Made by a program: the position numbers and the translations under genes
Shown here: one piece after another, positions 39,216 through 48,973 of the stretch
How positions within the stretch are numbered: the first letter of the stretch is position 1
Layout of the letters: each line of letters opens with the position of its first letter
DNA from: Sulfurospirillum arcachonense DSM 9755
GTDB lineage: Bacteria; Campylobacterota; Campylobacteria; Campylobacterales; Sulfurospirillaceae
Direction of reading: 5' to 3'
Length of the DNA: 64,000 bases
Assembly (NCBI RefSeq): GCF_000597725.1
Contig: NZ_JFBL01000001.1
Location: forward strand, 124,001 to 188,000
Notes under the pieces: model-generated
The model's database searches: none
What the model was told of the DNA's origin: nothing
What the model saw: only the letters and a program-made list of their open reading frames with translations

Positions 39216-39537
39216 CTATAGCACCTTTTATATTTAAGGATGTTTCAAAACTAACATTATCTATAAAAGAAAATATCATTGCTGCGCAATAAGGGCTAAA
39301 CCCACAAACTATAGAAGAGATTCCACTTAAATGTAATCCTTTAGTGATCTTTTCAATTCTTTGAATATCATCACTGGTTACTATCTCTAGATCTTCTAAA
39401 TTAAAAATAATTTTGCTTTTGTTTAACTTAATAATATCTTCTATAAATAAAGAGAGATAGTTCTCTTTTTCAAGGTCTATATGCTTTACATCTACAATAA
39501 TACAACCATCTATTGTAGATACATTACTTTGTAGCAT
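39196..39537 (-). CDS. rsbS: RsbS-type STAS scaffold protein (stressosome)
   Basis: A 113-residue single STAS domain with no sensory extension, the layout of RsbS. In B. subtilis RsbS the phosphorylated Ser 59 sits in a VVDS motif after the central strand; here the matching stretch is IIFNLEDLEIVTSDDIQ, with the serine kept but the preceding Asp replaced by Thr. It would form the stressosome core with RsbR and be phosphorylated by RsbT. Assignment rests on gene order and STAS pattern more than on strong identity. Confidence 0.75.
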   Translation of the reverse strand: MLQSNVSTIDGCIIVDVKHIDLEKENYLSLFIEDIIKLNKSKIIFNLEDLEIVTSDDIQRIEKITKGLHLSGISSIVCGFSPYCAAMIFSFIDNVSFETSLNIKGAIDAFSTK

Positions 39538-39998
39538 CAGTTCTTCTTTACAAGCTCATACCCAATATAATTATATGCTTTTACCATAGAGTCTTTTAAG
39601 GTATTTGTTGTTTCTATATCTGAAACATCTACCCCTAAATTAACTATATTAGTTGCAATAATAGGGGATATACCAGAAACTATAGACTTACATCCCATAA
39701 GGTTTGTAGCCTTTGCAATTTTAATTAAATGAGCAGCAACAGAACTGTCAATTACAGTAATGCCGGCGATATCTATAACCACAACTTTTGTTTCATTAAG
39801 TTTAATATTAATTAAGATATCCTCCATCACCTTTTGGGATTTTACAGAATCCATTGTACCCATTAAAGGTACCATTAAAACACCCTCTGCAATTTTTAAA
39901 AGTGGAATCTCAAACCTTGAACCCTCGAGCTCATTCTCTAAATCAGTAATTCTATTTTCCTGTGATGTAATTTTTTGTTCGTCTGTTGTTAAACTCAT
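39537..39998 (-). CDS. rsbR: RsbR-type STAS protein with minimal N-terminus (stressosome)
   Basis: A 153-residue protein: a short coiled coil (about 8-28) and a C-terminal STAS domain very like that of RsbR, with VVVIDIAGITVIDSSVAAHL and GISPIIATNIVNLGVDVS. The serine in IDSS corresponds to RsbR Thr 171. At the Thr 205 position (AQT-IVNLG in B. subtilis) it has ATN-IVNLG, so the second threonine is shifted or lost. The usual N-terminal globin-like or other sensor domain is absent, so signal input must come by another route. Stop overlaps rsbS start. Confidence 0.8.
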   Translation of the reverse strand: MSLTTDEQKITSQENRITDLENELEGSRFEIPLLKIAEGVLMVPLMGTMDSVKSQKVMEDILINIKLNETKVVVIDIAGITVIDSSVAAHLIKIAKATNLMGCKSIVSGISPIIATNIVNLGVDVSDIETTNTLKDSMVKAYNYIGYELVKKN

Positions 39999-40066
39999 TT
40001 TATCTCCTTTATGAGGTTTCCATACATAATTGTAGCACGATTTGTAATAAATAAGTATTATTTTTT

Positions 40067-42742
40067 TTAATTATTTTCCTCTACTACTAATTCAAACTCA
40101 GGTTTTCCTATATAAAATCCTTGTGAATAATCTATTTCAAGTTGATCTACTGCATCTAAAATATCTTCTGAAGATACATATTCTGCAATAGTTTTTAGAT
40201 TCATTTTTTTAGAAAATACAATTATAGTCTCTACTATCTCTTTTGTATTATTATTTGTTGCAATATCTTTTATTAAACTTCCATCTATTTTTACATAATC
40301 TGCTTTTATCTTAATAAGATATTCAAAATTACTGTATCCTGTTCCAAAGTCATCTATAGCTATTTTACATCCTAAAAGTTTTAAATGGTTAATATGTTTT
40401 TCTAATAAAGAAAAGTCCTCAATCTCTTCAGATTCAACTAACTCTAAAACTACTCTTTTACCTATATCATAACTTTGTAGTTTCGCAATAAGATAGTTCA
40501 TTAAATCTTCACTTTGAATATCTTCAAGGGTTAAGTTTATGGAAAACTCAAGCTGATTGTTTTTGAACTTCTCAAAAGATTGATCAATAACAATTTTTGT
40601 AATAGTAATATACTGTTTTGATTTTTTAGCATTTTCTAAAAAGAAAGAAGGTGCGATAAGATTTCCATCTTCATCTTGAATCCTAACTAAAGCTTCATAC
40701 TTTTCTATCTTTTTTGTTTTGTTATTATATAGTGGCTGGTACTGTACAACTATTCTTTCTTCAGTTATGGCAGATTTTATTTTTTGAATCCAAGTAAAAT
40801 TATCTTTAAACTGTTTTTCTATATCGTACTCTTTAGAGTAAATCAAAAAACTTTTGTTGATTTTTTTCGCGTGTTTATTTGCTATTTCAGCAGTAAGTAT
40901 AAGTTCCATATTATTCTCAAATGACACCCCTGCAGTTGTTATCATATCGTAGTTAAAGATATTCAGATCTATTGTAGAATTAATCATTTTTTGATTCAAA
41001 ACTTGTATAAAACTGCTAAACTTTTCTTGAGATAAAGTTGTATTTAAAACAGCAAACTTATCTGCATGAAGTCTGTAAAGTGTAAACTCATCAGTAATAG
41101 AACTATTTATAAGTTCTCCAAATTGCTCAATAATTACATCTCCTATATTATGTCCATAAAAATCATTAATCGAAGAGAAATGATCAATATCGATAACTGC
41201 TAAGTTATTTTTGCTGTTTTGATTAATATCAAGTTGTAATTTTGTTCTATTAAAAAAAGGTGTAAGAGTATCTTTCGTAGCTAGTCTTTCTAACTTTTTT
41301 TGTTGTTTTATAATCTCTGTAATCTCATGCCTAATGGCAATATATTCAACTATTTTACCATTAAGATCCAAGATAGGGGTTATTGCAATATCTACATAAT
41401 AAAATTTACCATTTTTTTTACGGTTTTTTAAAATCCCTGTCCAAATGTTTTTTGATTGGATAGTTGACCAAAGTTCTTTAAAGGTCTCTTTAGAACTATC
41501 AGGTGATCGTAAAAGGGAATGGGGTTTACCTATAACCTCCTCTTTTGTATAGCCACTAACTATACAAAAGTTATCATTTACATATGTAATTCTCCCTTTT
41601 AGATCACTTTTAGAGATTATATTATTCACTTCCGCAGCTTTATTAAACTCATTAAAAATAAACTGCTCCTCATTAAGTTCTTTCTCTTTTTTAAACAATG
41701 CCTCAACTAACCTTGATGGCAAAAAAGAGAGAAATAAACCAAATAAAGTACCACTTACAAGTATAATAATACTTATAATTAACAAATACCCTGTTATATT
41801 AGATTTTAACTCTTCTTGTTTTGTCTGATTAATTTGTAATAATAAAAAAAGTTCTTGTCTTAAATCTAAGTTCTTAGTGATATTTTTTGAAAATATATCC
41901 TCTTTATTAAACTCTATACTTGATAAAATATCATCTGCTTTTTCACTAACAATATTTTGAAGTGTAATATTTTTATTTAATTGTTTTGACCAAGAAACAT
42001 CTACTACTTTTCCTTTATCCCTAAAACTTCCAATTAAAGGAAAACCATCTTTATCCACTAAATAGATATTAAAAAGAGTTGAGCTTTTAAGAGTTTCTAA
42101 AATATCTTTCATAAATATATTTACAATAATAATTCCCTGTAAACTCTTATTTGTATATAAAGGAGTTGCTAGTCTAATAGTAGGATTGTAAGGGATCTCA
42201 ATCTCATTGTTTTCTATGTTTAGATCTATATCAGATACCCAGATTTTTTTATTAGCTCTTTTTATTGTTTCTTTAAAATAGTAACGTTTAGATTTATTTT
42301 GTAAGTTTAGCACTTTTACTTTATAAAAGTTCTCTTTTTTATTATCTCTTTGTAATCTTAGTTTTTCATCACCCTTACTATCAATATATCTTAACTGCAT
42401 AATATTTGAATCTGCAGTAATAGCACTAGAGAAAAGATTAAAAAGTTGTGTTGTATTATCTTGATTGTCTTTTTGTAAATAGTTATGTGTAATATTACTG
42501 CTACTTAAACTAAGAAGTAGCTGTTTATATTTTTCTATATTATATTTTAAATTAGAAATTTTATTTTGAGTTTCAACTTGAGCCTCTTTGTATATCTCCT
42601 CTTTTATATATTTATTACTATTTGCATACCCTAAGATAAATATTATAATACTAATAAAAAGGCTAAAAAAGAAAAAAGATATAGTAAAAAAAAGTTTTAG
42701 GTTTTTTTTACTATTTATTATAAGATCAATATACTTGTTCAT
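40067..42742 (-). CDS. Membrane sensor with Cache, PAS, degenerate GGDEF and EAL domains (probable c-di-GMP phosphodiesterase)
   Basis: An 891-residue protein. Two membrane helices (about 18-40 and 318-342) bracket a periplasmic double-Cache-like domain. A PAS domain (about 370-480, with NDNFCIVSGYTKEEVIGKPHSLLRSPDS) is followed by a GGDEF domain whose active site reads RLHADKF, so cyclase activity is unlikely. The EAL domain is intact: YEALVR, SINLT, LELVESEE, IDDFGTGYSN, KIDGSLI and QGFYIGKP. It probably degrades c-di-GMP in response to an extracellular ligand. It lies 68 bp upstream of rsbR in the same orientation. Confidence 0.9.
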   Translation of the reverse strand: MNKYIDLIINSKKNLKLFFTISFFFFSLFISIIIFILGYANSNKYIKEEIYKEAQVETQNKISNLKYNIEKYKQLLLSLSSSNITHNYLQKDNQDNTTQLFNLFSSAITADSNIMQLRYIDSKGDEKLRLQRDNKKENFYKVKVLNLQNKSKRYYFKETIKRANKKIWVSDIDLNIENNEIEIPYNPTIRLATPLYTNKSLQGIIIVNIFMKDILETLKSSTLFNIYLVDKDGFPLIGSFRDKGKVVDVSWSKQLNKNITLQNIVSEKADDILSSIEFNKEDIFSKNITKNLDLRQELFLLLQINQTKQEELKSNITGYLLIISIIILVSGTLFGLFLSFLPSRLVEALFKKEKELNEEQFIFNEFNKAAEVNNIISKSDLKGRITYVNDNFCIVSGYTKEEVIGKPHSLLRSPDSSKETFKELWSTIQSKNIWTGILKNRKKNGKFYYVDIAITPILDLNGKIVEYIAIRHEITEIIKQQKKLERLATKDTLTPFFNRTKLQLDINQNSKNNLAVIDIDHFSSINDFYGHNIGDVIIEQFGELINSSITDEFTLYRLHADKFAVLNTTLSQEKFSSFIQVLNQKMINSTIDLNIFNYDMITTAGVSFENNMELILTAEIANKHAKKINKSFLIYSKEYDIEKQFKDNFTWIQKIKSAITEERIVVQYQPLYNNKTKKIEKYEALVRIQDEDGNLIAPSFFLENAKKSKQYITITKIVIDQSFEKFKNNQLEFSINLTLEDIQSEDLMNYLIAKLQSYDIGKRVVLELVESEEIEDFSLLEKHINHLKLLGCKIAIDDFGTGYSNFEYLIKIKADYVKIDGSLIKDIATNNNTKEIVETIIVFSKKMNLKTIAEYVSSEDILDAVDQLEIDYSQGFYIGKPEFELVVEENN

Positions 42743-42758
42743 TCTAATTTCCTTTATT

Positions 42759-45425
42759 TCAAGCTTTTGGTATGGTAATAAGTACCTCTAGACCATTATT
42801 ACTATTGGTTGCTTCTAGTTTTCCACCATGATGTTCCTCTACAATCATTTTTGACATATAGAGTCCAAGTCCAGTTCCATTCTTATTCTTTTTTGTTGAA
42901 AAATATGGCTCAAATATCTCATTTAAACTCATTTTAGGAACTCCTCCTCCATTATCTTTAATAGAAACTATTACACTATTGTTCTTTTCATAGGTTTTTA
43001 TATCTATCACTTTTGAAGTAATATTATTTTCAATCAAAGCATCTTCAGAGTTTTTAAGAAGATTTAAAATAACCTGCATAACTTCATTTGGGTAAATATC
43101 TATTTTCTGAGAACTATTATAATTTGTGTTTAATTCAATATTATGGTTTTTCAAAGAGGGAAGAATTATCTCTATTGTACTTTCAATACATTCAGATATT
43201 AACATATTTTGCTTCTCTTTATTCTCTTTATAGAAATTTCTAAAATCATCTATTGTTTTTGACAAGAAACCATTATACTGCGTAATATTTTCAAGTTTAG
43301 ATGTTAAAAACTCTAAAAACTTTAATCTATCAGCTTTTTTAGATAGATCATACTTATCTAATGCCAATTTATTTTGTATATTAGCAACTGCACCCCCGAT
43401 TGAACCTAATGGTTGTCTCCATTGGTGAGCTATCATACTTAAAAGTTCTCCCATCTGAGCTAGTTTTGCTTGTTGTATCAATTGTTCATTTTTTTTCTGT
43501 AACTCTAATTCAACAACTTTCTGCTCTGTAATGTCTTGAACTGTACCTTTTGAGAATATAGGGTTATTATTTTCATCATATTTTGTTTCACACCTCTCTT
43601 CAACATATTTAAGGTTACCGTTTTTTGTTACTATTTTATGCACTAAGATATATGTATTGTGTTCCATAAGATGCTTTTTATTATAAGAATTAAAAAAGTC
43701 TAAGCCATCTTCAATATGGATACAATCTAAAAAGTCAGTTAATGTTAAGGTTGGTTTTTCCCTTTTGTCAACTTCAAAAATATTATATGCTTCATCACAC
43801 CACTTAAGAGTATGACTATTTATATCAAGTTTCCAAGTACCTAGTTTTGCTAATTTTTGTGCATTTTGAAGATCTGCAGTTCTTTTTTTTACTTGATTTT
43901 CTAGTGTTTCATTTAAATATTTTAGTTCATTGGAGTATTCTAATAGCCTCTTTTTATATTGCAGTTTCTCTGTCATATCAAAGACAGCACCTATAAGTCC
44001 TGCTACCTTACCATCTTCATCTAAATATGCTCTTTTATGAAAAACCACATCATGAGTTTTTCCAGTTTTGTTATGTTTAACTACAAAATCATACACTTGA
44101 TGTAATAGAGGATCGTTAAACACTGCTAAATCCTCTTTATGATATTTATCTGCAATCTCGTGTGGAGCAATATCATAAACACTTTTCCCCACTATCTCTT
44201 CTTTAGTAAATCCAAAAATATTTTCAAACTCTTTATTAACTCCTAAATAAACTCCATTTGTATCTTTATAAAAAAGAGGTACTGGTGTATTATCCATAAG
44301 GGTTTTTGTAAATAATTGCTGAGAAAACAACTCTTTGTTCATCTTTTCAAGGTTAATGATATTTGTATTTAACTCTTTTGTTTTTTCCTCTACTGCAGCA
44401 TTTAGTTTATTCTTTTCATTTAATGTTTTATATACAAAATAGAATATTACGCAAAGAAGAATAAATATAAAGATTCTAAAAATAAGTGTGAAATTTAAAA
44501 TATCTTCTATAAACTGATCTTTTTCATATGAGACCAACCAAGCAGATACACCTCCTTTAGTATTTAAAATAGGTACAAATGATACTACATCATTATGAGC
44601 TACATCATTTTTTATATATATAGAAAAAGGTCTGTTTTTATTCATCATTTTTTTCATATCTATATCAGTTGATAAAATTCTTTCCCTTGAAGGTACGATA
44701 TATATCTCTTTTAAATGTTGTTTTCCTAGCAATAATAGATATTCTTCATTCTCTGCGGAAATCTCATATTGTAAATTTAAGTTCTCTTTATTCCATATCT
44801 CATTTTTAAATAAACTTTTATGAAGTAACACATGTGTATGTATATTTTTTGCTTGTGAAAAAAAATCCTGTATAAAAACGGTAGTAAAAGAGACCTCCAC
44901 AAGACCCAAATATTTATCATCTTTAAATATAGGATATAGATTTCTTATTCCATGTGTTGTTTTACCACCTTCTAAACCACGTAATATGGTTTTATGTTCA
45001 TTTACATATTTAATACTATGTCTTATCTCTTCTAAATTATCTCCAAATTTTTCAGGTTTGTGCATCCTTAAAAAATTTTTACCATCAGGAAGAGTAAATT
45101 GTAATTGATAAATTCCCCATCTTGTATTTAACTGCTGATATCTATCTTTTAATTTATCGTATAATTCTTTTCTTAAAACAGCTTTTTCATTTTCATCTGC
45201 ATTATCAAGTTTTGATAAAATATCAATACCGCTTTTTATTAAATATACCGATACTACATCTGCAGTTTTTCTCTCATTGTATTGTAATGTCTTATAATTA
45301 TCAACAATCCTGTTTTCGTGAGTTTCTAGTGTTTTATCGATCATATTATTTTTACTAGATTCAGTAAATGAATGAAAGATTATATTTACAACAATAAATG
45401 CAAGCGTAATATATATTTTTAACAT
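42759..45425 (-). CDS. Membrane sensor histidine kinase with Cache-like and PAS domains
   Basis: An 888-residue kinase. An N-terminal signal/TM helix and a second helix near residue 315-335 enclose a periplasmic sensor region of about 300 residues. Two PAS domains follow (about 365-490, with PLFYKDTNGVYLGVNKEFE; and about 525-640). The kinase core has AHQWRQPLGS (His 667), DNGGGVPK and [17 protein letters not shown]. The core is strikingly similar to that of the PP2C-kinase three kb downstream, suggesting duplication. 16 nt from the next gene. Confidence 0.9.
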   Translation of the reverse strand: MLKIYITLAFIVVNIIFHSFTESSKNNMIDKTLETHENRIVDNYKTLQYNERKTADVVSVYLIKSGIDILSKLDNADENEKAVLRKELYDKLKDRYQQLNTRWGIYQLQFTLPDGKNFLRMHKPEKFGDNLEEIRHSIKYVNEHKTILRGLEGGKTTHGIRNLYPIFKDDKYLGLVEVSFTTVFIQDFFSQAKNIHTHVLLHKSLFKNEIWNKENLNLQYEISAENEEYLLLLGKQHLKEIYIVPSRERILSTDIDMKKMMNKNRPFSIYIKNDVAHNDVVSFVPILNTKGGVSAWLVSYEKDQFIEDILNFTLIFRIFIFILLCVIFYFVYKTLNEKNKLNAAVEEKTKELNTNIINLEKMNKELFSQQLFTKTLMDNTPVPLFYKDTNGVYLGVNKEFENIFGFTKEEIVGKSVYDIAPHEIADKYHKEDLAVFNDPLLHQVYDFVVKHNKTGKTHDVVFHKRAYLDEDGKVAGLIGAVFDMTEKLQYKKRLLEYSNELKYLNETLENQVKKRTADLQNAQKLAKLGTWKLDINSHTLKWCDEAYNIFEVDKREKPTLTLTDFLDCIHIEDGLDFFNSYNKKHLMEHNTYILVHKIVTKNGNLKYVEERCETKYDENNNPIFSKGTVQDITEQKVVELELQKKNEQLIQQAKLAQMGELLSMIAHQWRQPLGSIGGAVANIQNKLALDKYDLSKKADRLKFLEFLTSKLENITQYNGFLSKTIDDFRNFYKENKEKQNMLISECIESTIEIILPSLKNHNIELNTNYNSSQKIDIYPNEVMQVILNLLKNSEDALIENNITSKVIDIKTYEKNNSVIVSIKDNGGGVPKMSLNEIFEPYFSTKKNKNGTGLGLYMSKMIVEEHHGGKLEATNSNNGLEVLITIPKA

Positions 45426-45440
45426 AATTATCCTAACAGA

Positions 45441-46583
45441 TTATAATAATGGTATCTTAATAAAGAACTTTGCACCGTTTAAAGTATTGCTAACTTCTAA
45501 ATCACCATTTAAACTCTCACAAACTATTTTTTTACTCATATAAAGTCCAAGTCCTGTTCCCTTATCATCACTTTTTGTAGTAAAATACTCATCAAAGATA
45601 TTTGGAACTATATCCTCTGGTATACCCCCTGCGTTATCTTCAATAGAGATAATCATTAAACCGTTATCCTTAACAAGTTCAAGTTTTACAAAAGGTTTTG
45701 TAATCTCTTTCTCTTCAAGTATATCTATCGCATTATTTACAATATTAATAATAACCTCTATTAGCTCATTTGGATTGGTATACAAAGTGATACTCTCACA
45801 CTTTTCAATTTCGTTTATAAGTTCAATATGTTTATCTTGTAAGATAGTTCCAGAGATAACCAGTGCTTCTTTTATAGTATCTTGCAATACCACCTCTTTA
45901 AACTCTTTTTTGGCTTTTAAAAAGCTTCTAAAAGTTTCAGTAGTTGTGGTAAGTCTTTGTATAGATTTATCTATATCTTGCATATCTTTTGTTAGACGTT
46001 TAATCTCAACCTTCCCCTCTAGCTCTGCATCCATCTGTAATGTAGCAGAGATTAGAGAGATATAGTTTAAAGGCTGTTTCCACTGATGAATTATATTTCC
46101 CACCATAGAACCTAAAGCTGCATTTTTGGACTGTTGAAAAAGAAAATTTTCTTGTGCTTTTTTATTATCAATTATAATACAAACCTTATAAATAACCTCA
46201 ATAAGTTTTTTGTATGAGATTGGTTTTAATAAGAAATCACTAATTCCATGCTCAATTAAACTCATTAATTTATCAGCATCACTGTATGCTGAGATTACAA
46301 TTATCTCTTGATCTTTATTTAGCTCTTGTATCTTTTTAATAAGTTCAATCCCATTTAGTTTTGGCATCTGAATATCTGTAATGACAATATCGTAATATTT
46401 TCCAGTTTCGTTATGAAACTTATTATATTCCTCTAGCCCCTCTTGACCATTTAAAGTACTTTGAGATACTTTAAAAAGGTCTGAAAATATATCAAAGGTT
46501 TCTTCATTAAGCTCTATATCATCCTCCACATATAATACACTTAGCTCTTTTGAATATTCATATGCGTTTTTATTATCTACCAT
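45441..46583 (-). CDS. Response regulator receiver-histidine kinase fusion (REC-HK)
   Basis: A 380-residue soluble protein. Residues ~13-130 are a receiver domain (LYVEDD, ITDIQMP with Asp 70 as phospho-acceptor, ISAYSD, LLKPIS). Residues ~150-380 are a kinase with IIHQWKQPL (His 166), [17 protein letters not shown] and [13 protein letters not shown]. It is the first gene of the seven-gene signalling operon and contains its only receiver domain, so it may collect phosphoryl groups from the two other kinases. Its ribosome binding site AAGGAG lies inside the upstream kinase remnant. Confidence 0.92.
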   Translation of the reverse strand: MVDNKNAYEYSKELSVLYVEDDIELNEETFDIFSDLFKVSQSTLNGQEGLEEYNKFHNETGKYYDIVITDIQMPKLNGIELIKKIQELNKDQEIIVISAYSDADKLMSLIEHGISDFLLKPISYKKLIEVIYKVCIIIDNKKAQENFLFQQSKNAALGSMVGNIIHQWKQPLNYISLISATLQMDAELEGKVEIKRLTKDMQDIDKSIQRLTTTTETFRSFLKAKKEFKEVVLQDTIKEALVISGTILQDKHIELINEIEKCESITLYTNPNELIEVIINIVNNAIDILEEKEITKPFVKLELVKDNGLMIISIEDNAGGIPEDIVPNIFDEYFTTKSDDKGTGLGLYMSKKIVCESLNGDLEVSNTLNGAKFFIKIPLL

Positions 46584-46867
46584 CTTAACTCCTTTGGTAG
46601 TTTTATTATAAATTTAGCACCATCTTTTGTATTTGATACTAAAAGTCTTCCCTTATGATAAAGCTCTATAATAATTTTTGATATATAAAGCCCAAGCCCT
46701 GTCCCATTTTTTTACTCTTTGTTGTAAAATAAGGCTCAAATATTTTATCAATAAGAGTTTCCAGAATCCCTTCAGTATTATCCTCTATTGATATTATACT
46801 ACTATTTTGCTTTTTATATATCTTTGATTAATATGGTAGGGTTGTTTATACTCTTTTCTATAAAAGT
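46577..46867 (-). pseudogene. Histidine kinase ATPase-domain remnant, frameshifted
   Basis: Translated in pieces, the minus strand gives FIEKSINNPTILIK, then IYKKQNSSIISIEDN...[14 protein letters not shown], then [20 protein letters not shown]...KLPKELRW, the end of a HATPase domain. At least two frameshifts separate these pieces; one is a single missing A in an A7 run near 46710. The H-box and everything upstream are gone. It looks like the tail of a fourth kinase related to those downstream, and its last codons overlap the REC-HK start. Confidence 0.8.
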
Positions 46868-47286
46868 TTATCTGTCAACAGTATTTAAGACATAAGCATG
46901 TCTTTTCCATCATGATGTTAGATATTGACCATTTTAAAGATGTAAATGACACCTATGGACACCAAATCGGGGATAGTGTACTAATAGAGTTTGCAAATAT
47001 ACTAAAAAAGCATAGTAGAAAAACAGATATTGTTGGAAGATGGGGTGGTGAAGAGTTTATAATAATTTGTCTTGATACCAATATACAAGGTGCTACAAAT
47101 TTAGCAGAAAATTTACGAGCTAGTATTGAAGAGTTTGAATTTTCTATTATAAATCATAAAACTGTTAGCATTGGTGTTTCTGAAGTAAAAGATACAGACA
47201 ATATAAAAACTTTAATCAAAAGGGTTGATGATTATCTCTATAAAGCTAAAGAAAGTGGTAGAAATAAAGTGATTTCCGATATTTAA
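46864..47286 (+). pseudogene. 5'-truncated GGDEF domain (diguanylate cyclase remnant)
   Basis: The frame opens after a stop at 46861-46863 and runs QQYLRHKHVFSIMMLDIDHFKDVNDTYGH, with RWGGEEF and an RKTD inhibitory site, to GRNKVISDI. An ATG at 46912 would give 124 residues. It lacks the start of the GGDEF domain (the DxLTxLxNR block) and any sensor region, so it is probably a dead fragment. It meets the kinase remnant back-to-back near 46865. Confidence 0.75.
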
Positions 47287-47300
47287 TATTTTAAAGGAAA

Positions 47301-47330
47301 AGATAGAAATCTTTTGTTAGATTTCTATCT
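47301..47330 (-). terminator. Intrinsic terminator after the phosphate transporter gene
   Basis: A perfect 12-bp stem AGATAGAAATCT / AGATTTCTATCT with loop TTTGTT lies 9 nt past the pit gene stop. On the minus strand it is followed by TTTTCCTTT. It may also stop the convergent GGDEF fragment. Confidence 0.8.
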
Positions 47331-47338
47331 AAATCATA

Positions 47339-48973
47339 TTAATGTAGTAACATACCTCTTAGCATAAAATAGACTAATGCTGATAAAACAGCAGCAGCTG
47401 GAACTGTAATTACCCAAGCAGCTACAATTTTCTTTAAGGCATCTCTTTTTACATATTTTACTTTTTCTGCACTTTTTAAATGCTTTTTAGCCTCTTTTAT
47501 TTTTTCTTCTTCTTCATCTATCATTTTGTAAAGTTCAACGATTCTTTCATAATCATATTTACCTTTTTTCTCTTTTGCTTCGAGTGTTTTTAACTCTCCA
47601 GCATAAGCTTTAAGAAGTTTCTTTTCATCTACAATTATTTCTCTATCAAGTGCAATTTCATCTTTAACATTAGTACTTTCAAGATACTCTCTTAAAAAAC
47701 CAACACCAAAAATACCACCAACTGCAATATGAGTTGAACTAACAGGTAGTCCTAATTGTGAAGCAAAAATAACAGTAATTGCAGCAGCCATTGCTACTGA
47801 AAAAGCTCTCATTTGATCTAGTTCTGTTATCTCACTACCAACTGTTTTAATAAGCTTTGGTCCATACAGAGCAAGTCCAATAGCAATACCAATAGCACCA
47901 ACACCCATAACCCATAAAGGGATACCCGCTTTTGATGAAATACCACCATTGATAACAGCATCATTAATCGCGGCTAACGGTCCAATTGCATTTGCAACAT
48001 CATTTGCCCCATGAGCAAAACTCAAAAGTGCAGCTGCAAATATAAGAGGTACTGTAAAGAGTTGATTGATACCATCTCTTGTATTTTCTATATTATGTGC
48101 TTTATTAGAAATTATTTTTCGTAACATTACATAAACAACAAAAGCAACAACTAAACCCAAAAGTGCAGCTACTATAAAAGTTGGTTTTTTAGTATCAGGT
48201 AAAAAAGTAAAAATCTCAACTACTGTTGGCCATATTTTTTTAAGCCCTTTAAGCGTAAGATACGTCACAAAAGCCCAAGACATGATGGATACAAAGATAG
48301 GTACCCATTTAACCGCAGCTTCTATTTTATCCTTTTTAAATACCATTGTTTTTTTAATTGCAAACAAAAAAGATGCTGCAACAATACCACCAAGAACAGG
48401 CGAAATAACCCATGAAAGTGCTATTTTTCCCATAGTTCCCCACGCTACAATACCAAATCCTGCAGCTGCAATACCAGCCCCCATAACACCACCAACAATC
48501 GAGTGTGTTGTTGAAACTGGTGCTTTAAAATATGTTGCAAAATTTAGCCAAAGTGCAGCAGATAAAAGAGCTGCCATCATAGCCCATATAAAAGTATCTG
48601 TATTGCCACCAAAAGCAGAGATATCAATAATCCCTTTTTTAATAGTTTTAACAACTTCACCACCGGCAATTAGTGCTCCACTTGCTTCAAATACAGCTGC
48701 TATAACTATGGCACCGCCCATTGTAAGTGCTTTTGAACCAACTGCTGGTCCTACGTTATTAGCAACATCATTTGCCCCTATGTTTACAGCCATATAAGCA
48801 CCAAAAAGTGCAGCTATTGCTAAGAAAACATTATTAGGGACACCGCCCGATGTTGCAAAGCTATAAACTAAAACTATTGCCATAAAAAAGAGTGCAAACC
48901 CAAGTCGCATAAAATCGATCCCACTACTTTTAATCGCTACTTTTTCCATTTTCTTTACAGTTTGTATTTCCAT
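47339..48973 (-). CDS. pit: Inorganic phosphate transporter, PiT family
   Basis: A 544-residue membrane protein with the duplicated PiT signature GANDVANNVGPAVGS (about 66-80) and GANDVANAIGPLAA (about 325-338), plus about ten helices. A charged cytoplasmic segment near the C-terminus (about 425-510, rich in Lys and Glu) is inserted before the last helix. It imports phosphate with protons or metal-phosphate complexes. Single gene; no PhoU-like partner adjacent. Confidence 0.92.
   Translation of the reverse strand: MEIQTVKKMEKVAIKSSGIDFMRLGFALFFMAIVLVYSFATSGGVPNNVFLAIAALFGAYMAVNIGANDVANNVGPAVGSKALTMGGAIVIAAVFEASGALIAGGEVVKTIKKGIIDISAFGGNTDTFIWAMMAALLSAALWLNFATYFKAPVSTTHSIVGGVMGAGIAAAGFGIVAWGTMGKIALSWVISPVLGGIVAASFLFAIKKTMVFKKDKIEAAVKWVPIFVSIMSWAFVTYLTLKGLKKIWPTVVEIFTFLPDTKKPTFIVAALLGLVVAFVVYVMLRKIISNKAHNIENTRDGINQLFTVPLIFAAALLSFAHGANDVANAIGPLAAINDAVINGGISSKAGIPLWVMGVGAIGIAIGLALYGPKLIKTVGSEITELDQMRAFSVAMAAAITVIFASQLGLPVSSTHIAVGGIFGVGFLREYLESTNVKDEIALDREIIVDEKKLLKAYAGELKTLEAKEKKGKYDYERIVELYKMIDEEEEKIKEAKKHLKSAEKVKYVKRDALKKIVAAWVITVPAAAVLSALVYFMLRGMLLH

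Noticed and set aside
48282-48797. 171-residue open frame opposite the phosphate transporter
   Set aside because: It is the antisense of a clear PiT gene, low in complexity and without a ribosome binding site; similar antisense frames exist opposite aas, groEL, yebC and hyfH.
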